Part shown: positions 6,291-9,497 of the stretch, in pieces | Layout: the number at the start of each line of letters is the position of its first letter | Position numbering within the stretch: position 1 is the first letter of the stretch | Assembly (NCBI GenBank): GCA_934215405.1 | Contig: CAKPZU010000082.1 | Coordinates: 1-9,497 of the forward strand | Direction of reading: 5' to 3' | DNA from: an uncultured Bacilli bacterium | GTDB lineage: Bacteria > Bacillota_I > Bacilli_A > RFN20 > CAG-631 | Length of the DNA: 9,497 bases | Notes under the pieces: model-generated | What the model was told of the DNA's origin: nothing | The model's database searches: none | What the model saw: the letters and a program-made list of their open reading frames with translations, nothing else | Position numbers and translations under genes: made by a program

Positions 6291-6319
6291 TTGCTTATTG
6301 CATAAAAAGAAGATATAAT
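6291..6319 (+). promoter_or_regulatory. Sigma-A promoter of the protease gene
   Basis: TTGCTT at 6291-6296 and a perfect TATAAT at 6314-6319 are 17 bases apart. Transcription would start near 6326, leaving a leader of about 74 bases with a hairpin. This is the better of the two promoter candidates in the window. Confidence 0.65.
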
Positions 6320-6326
6320 ATATCTT
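6310..6326. promoter_or_regulatory. Inverted repeat covering the -10 box of the protease promoter
   Basis: AAGATATA (6310-6317) and TATATCTT (6319-6326) are a perfect eight-base inverted repeat around a single central base, and they embed the TATAAT box. A protein bound here would compete with RNA polymerase, so it is a repressor-site candidate. AT-rich -10 regions can look symmetric by chance. Confidence 0.35.
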
Positions 6327-6342
6327 GCTATATGCTGTGAAA

Positions 6343-6371
6343 ATCTTCTTATACTTTAGTATAAGAAAGAT
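6343..6371 (+). promoter_or_regulatory. Hairpin in the leader of the protease gene
   Basis: ATCTTCTTATACT (6343-6355) pairs with AGTATAAGAAAGAT (6358-6371), with only one bulged A at 6368 and a very small loop. It lies 16 bases before the ribosome binding site and has no T-tract, so it is not a terminator. It could be a protein-binding dyad, an mRNA 5' stabiliser or a translational control element. Its outer arms repeat the ATCTT/AAGAT sequence of the dyad over the -10 box. Confidence 0.5.
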
Positions 6372-6387
6372 ACAAGTGTATAACTTG

Positions 6388-6393
6388 GGAGGT
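6388..6393 (+). promoter_or_regulatory. Ribosome binding site of the protease gene
   Basis: GGAGGT, a near-perfect Shine-Dalgarno sequence, lies six bases before ATG 6400. An in-frame TAA sits directly before that ATG (6397-6399), so the gene cannot start earlier. Confidence 0.92.
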
Positions 6394-6399
6394 AAATAA

Positions 6400-9300
6400 A
6401 TGGTAAACAAACATAAAAGTGCTAAAAAGACGATTTGTGCCTCGTTTTTAGGCTTAATTTTACTAGGTAGTAGTGCTGCACCATTAATTAGCATGGTAAA
6501 TAATAGTACCATAGCTAACACTTCTACTTCAAAAGTAAACAAAATTAATTTCGATGAAGTGTTGAAGAACATTAAATATGATTTTTCTAACAACTTTAAT
6601 GATTCAGTATTAGTAAATAGTGCAACTAATTCATCAAAAGCTAAAAGTCAAAAAGTAAGAGTTATTATTGAAATTGATGATAAAGCTTTAGTTGATGAAT
6701 TCCAAAGTCAAAAGACTTTTTTAACGTTACCAAACTTTGTTGATTCAAAGGAAGGAATAACCGCATATAATGAAATGGCAAATAATCAACTATCATTAGC
6801 TAATGATTTATTAACTAAAGGCTTAGTTGAATCAGTTGATGGTAATTATACTGTTTTATTAAATGGTATACAAGCCACTACAACTTATGGAAAATTAGAT
6901 CAAATTAGATCATTAACTGGTGTTAAAAATGCTTATGTTTCAACAGTTTATGAGGTTGATGAAATTAAGCATGCTAGCAACACTAATTTAACAACTACAT
7001 CAGTTACAACAAATTATACAGATATTGATCCTGACACTGGTATTTATAATAATGATACTGAATATGATGGCTCAAATACAATAGTTGCTGTACTAGACTC
7101 AGGATTTGATTATACACATGAAGTATTCAATATGGATGTATTAAATCCTGCTAAAACAAAAGATGATATTGCTAATGTCTTAAAAGATACGATGGCTTAC
7201 AAAATTGAAAATGGAAACATAAGTGTCAATGATGTTTATTACTCTTCAAAAATTCCATTTATGTATGACTATGCTGATAAAAAAGTCGATGTAGTTCCTA
7301 TTGAATCAGATCATGGAACTCACGTATCTGGTATCATTGGTGGGGAGTCTGATAAAATTAAGGGTATTGCTCCACAAACACAATTCGCTTGGATGAAGGT
7401 ATTCAAAGATGATGATGGTGGTGGTGACTCAGCAGATATTGTCACAGCTCTTGAAGATGCCGTATTATTAGGTGTTGATGCTATTAATATGTCACTTGGT
7501 GCAATTGGTGGCTATTCAAGGGAAGTAATTCCTGCAAATGAAGCAAATTCATTAGAAGAAAGAACGAATGCTATTTATGATAAAATAGAACAACAAGGTG
7601 TTTCACTAATCATTGCCGCTGGTAACGAATATTCTTCAGGATATCAATCAACATTAGGTACAAACTCAATTAAAAATCCTGAATCAGGTACGATTGGATC
7701 ACCAGGTTCTTATTCTGCATCATTAACTGTTGCTTCAATCAATGGAACGCTTGATCCTTATGCTTTAGTAAATGGTGATGAAAGCAAATCAATTTTCTTT
7801 ATCGATGCAACAGATTCAAAGCAAACTGAATACTACTTCATCGATCACTTATTTAAAAAAGTTGAAGAAGAAGGCTTACAATATAATAGCGATGGAACAA
7901 TTGATATTCCTTATTCTGTAATTCCAGGCTTTGGTATCAATGCAAACTATACTGGCGCAAATAAAGATATGACTGGTAAAATTGCTATTGTTAAAAGAGG
8001 TGGTAACGTATCTTTTGAAGATAAGTTGCTTGCTGCTTATTCACATAATGCATTAGGAATTCTTGTTTATAACAACGTTTCTGGTGTAATTAGAATGACT
8101 TGTGGTGATGAATTATTTATTCCAGTTGCAGCAATTTCTATGGATTCAGGTAACTCAATTATTGAAAATGGTAAAACTGGTACATTAAGATTCAAAAAAG
8201 ATTATAAAGCCGGCCCATTCATGAGTGATTTCTCATCTTGGGGACCACTTCCTGATTTAACATTAAAGCCTGAAATCACTGCTCATGGTGGAAATATTTA
8301 TTCATCAATTTTAGGAAATAAATATGATAAGATGTCAGGAACTTCAATGGCAACACCAAATACTTGTGGTATTGTTATTGTAATACGTGAATACGTAAAA
8401 ACAAATTGGCCAGAATTAACTCCAGCAGAAGTTACAAATATGGTTAATCAATTATTAATGTCAACAGCAATTATCTGTAAAAATGAAATTGGAAATCCTT
8501 ACTCTGTTAGAAAACAAGGGGCAGGACTTGCAACAATGATGAATGCTGTTAAAACAAATGCTTATTTATATGTAAAAGGTCAAACTAAGTCAAAGCTTGA
8601 ACTTGGTGATGATAAAGAAAAAACAGGTAAATATGTTGCTTCATTTACATTAAGAAATATTTCAGATACTGAAATGACTTATGATGTAAGTAACTTAACA
8701 ATGACTGAAACAGTTTCATCAGATGATAAATCAGTTGCAGAAACAGCTCATATGTTTAATCCATCTATGAGTGTTAAAGTTGATAGCAACTTAAAGTTAA
8801 ATGGTACAAAAGTTAGTGTTCCAAAAAATAGTGAAGGCACAGTTGAGGTAACACTACAATTAACTGATGAAGAAAAGAAATATATTGACAAGAATTTTGA
8901 AAATGGCATGTATGTTGAAGGTTATATTACTTTAAATAACTTAACTGCAACTGGTGATGCTGCTGTTAACTTATCAATTCCATTCCTTGCATTTTATGGA
9001 GATTGGTTAAAAGCACCAATGTTTGATAAAACTTACTATGAAGTTGAAAAAGATAGAGTAGATGCTTCAATTAGTGAAAAAGATAAAACTGTAGCTGATA
9101 TGTATGCTACAACGCCTTATGGAAAATATGGACTTTACTACATTATTCCACTTGGTGGCTATCTTTATGAAATGGATCAATCTAAATATGAATTAATTGG
9201 CGCTAGTGAAGATAAAGCAGCAATTTCAAATGATGCTGACAATGCAATCTACCAATTATATTCTGTTTATGCTGGACTACTTCGTGGTGCAAAAGAAATG

Positions 9301-9497
9301 ACAATGACTGTTACAGATGTAAATACTGGAAAAGTTATTTATGAATTAACTACTTATAATAATAAAAAATCAACTTATTATAATGGTAGAACAATGCCGT
9401 ATAATTATAGTTATGATTTACCAATGACAAATAGTGATGGTTCTTCATTTGCCAACAATACTAAACTTGAGATAAAAATGGTTGCTAAGCTTGACTA
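6400..9497 (+). CDS. Secreted subtilisin-like (S8) protease of the lactocepin/C5a peptidase type, 3'-truncated
   Basis: The frame is open from ATG 6400 to the window edge (1032 complete codons). Residues 1-32 look like a Sec signal peptide (basic KHKSAKK, then a hydrophobic core ending near SSAAP). Residues about 85-185 look like a propeptide (VRVIIEIDD ... VKNAYVSTVYEVDEI). The S8 triad is complete: Asp233 in VAVLDSGFD, His305 in DHGTHVSG, Ser649 in GTSMATP, with oxyanion Asn409 in AAGNE. The ~240 residues between Asn409 and Ser649 hold a PA-domain insert (about 500-600; TGKIAIVKRGG, GILVYNN, IPVAAIS), as in lactocepins and streptococcal C5a peptidases. An Fn3-like domain starts near 734 (LELGDDKEKTGKYV). 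Known: these cell-envelope proteases cut extracellular proteins for nutrition or host evasion. Substrate and C-terminal anchor cannot be seen; the C-terminus lies beyond the window. Its own promoter and the preceding terminator suggest separate transcription. Confidence 0.93.
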   Translation, partial: MVNKHKSAKKTICASFLGLILLGSSAAPLISMVNNSTIANTSTSKVNKINFDEVLKNIKYDFSNNFNDSVLVNSATNSSKAKSQKVRVIIEIDDKALVDEFQSQKTFLTLPNFVDSKEGITAYNEMANNQLSLANDLLTKGLVESVDGNYTVLLNGIQATTTYGKLDQIRSLTGVKNAYVSTVYEVDEIKHASNTNLTTTSVTTNYTDIDPDTGIYNNDTEYDGSNTIVAVLDSGFDYTHEVFNMDVLNPAKTKDDIANVLKDTMAYKIENGNISVNDVYYSSKIPFMYDYADKKVDVVPIESDHGTHVSGIIGGESDKIKGIAPQTQFAWMKVFKDDDGGGDSADIVTALEDAVLLGVDAINMSLGAIGGYSREVIPANEANSLEERTNAIYDKIEQQGVSLIIAAGNEYSSGYQSTLGTNSIKNPESGTIGSPGSYSASLTVASINGTLDPYALVNGDESKSIFFIDATDSKQTEYYFIDHLFKKVEEEGLQYNSDGTIDIPYSVIPGFGINANYTGANKDMTGKIAIVKRGGNVSFEDKLLAAYSHNALGILVYNNVSGVIRMTCGDELFIPVAAISMDSGNSIIENGKTGTLRFKKDYKAGPFMSDFSSWGPLPDLTLKPEITAHGGNIYSSILGNKYDKMSGTSMATPNTCGIVIVIREYVKTNWPELTPAEVTNMVNQLLMSTAIICKNEIGNPYSVRKQGAGLATMMNAVKTNAYLYVKGQTKSKLELGDDKEKTGKYVASFTLRNISDTEMTYDVSNLTMTETVSSDDKSVAETAHMFNPSMSVKVDSNLKLNGTKVSVPKNSEGTVEVTLQLTDEEKKYIDKNFENGMYVEGYITLNNLTATGDAAVNLSIPFLAFYGDWLKAPMFDKTYYEVEKDRVDASISEKDKTVADMYATTPYGKYGLYYIIPLGGYLYEMDQSKYELIGASEDKAAISNDADNAIYQLYSVYAGLLRGAKEMTMTVTDVNTGKVIYELTTYNNKKSTYYNGRTMPYNYSYDLPMTNSDGSSFANNTKLEIKMVAKLD

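Noticed and set aside
6237..6593. 118-codon open frame on the - strand across the protease promoter
   Set aside because: Its product is Phe/Leu/Lys-rich from AT-rich DNA and overlaps the promoter, leader and signal-peptide region of the well-supported protease gene. Frame length is explained by composition.

Overview
The window is AT-rich DNA (roughly one third G+C by eye) carrying three large genes, all on the + strand and all encoding exported proteins. Purine-rich Shine-Dalgarno sites, short intrinsic terminators with T-tracts, A/T-ending codons, a classical lipobox, Listeria-Bacteroides (InlB B-type) repeats and a lactocepin-like subtilase together point to a low-GC Firmicute, plausibly an uncultured gut Bacilli/Mollicutes-type lineage. 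The lineage is an inference; no ribosomal or housekeeping marker is present.

Layout. (1) Bases 2-1699 hold the 3' part of a large surface protein whose start lies upstream of the window. It has two Listeria-Bacteroides repeats, a ~230-residue module, beta-repeat units and a C-terminal domain, and ends at a clear terminator (1706-1733). (2) After a 177-bp gap with a promoter candidate and a strong palindrome, bases 1877-6178 encode a complete 1433-residue lipoprotein. It has a lipobox Cys24, three proline-free collagen-like Gly-X-Y segments alternating with three ~44-residue linker modules, a beta-rich domain, three Listeria-Bacteroides repeats, two copies of the module seen in gene 1, and the same C-terminal domain as gene 1. 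It ends at a second terminator (6189-6223). (3) After a 221-bp gap with a good promoter and two inverted repeats, bases 6400-9497 encode the first 1032 residues of a secreted S8 serine protease. A complete Asp/His/Ser triad, a PA-domain insert and the start of an Fn3-like domain are visible; the gene runs off the 3' edge.

Each complete intergenic gap carries a terminator followed by a promoter candidate, so the three genes look like separate transcription units, not one operon. Genes 1 and 2 are tandem paralogues at least in their C-terminal halves. The lipoprotein appears built as a stalk (collagen-like, membrane-anchored through lipid) that presents beta-rich modules outward. The neighbouring protease could process surface proteins or host/dietary proteins; this link rests on proximity only.

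The least explained element is the ~205-230-residue module found three times in genes 1 and 2, with the small 'G-F/W-G' beta-unit that follows it. I do not recognise it as a named family. No RNA gene, mobile element, CRISPR array or origin was seen.
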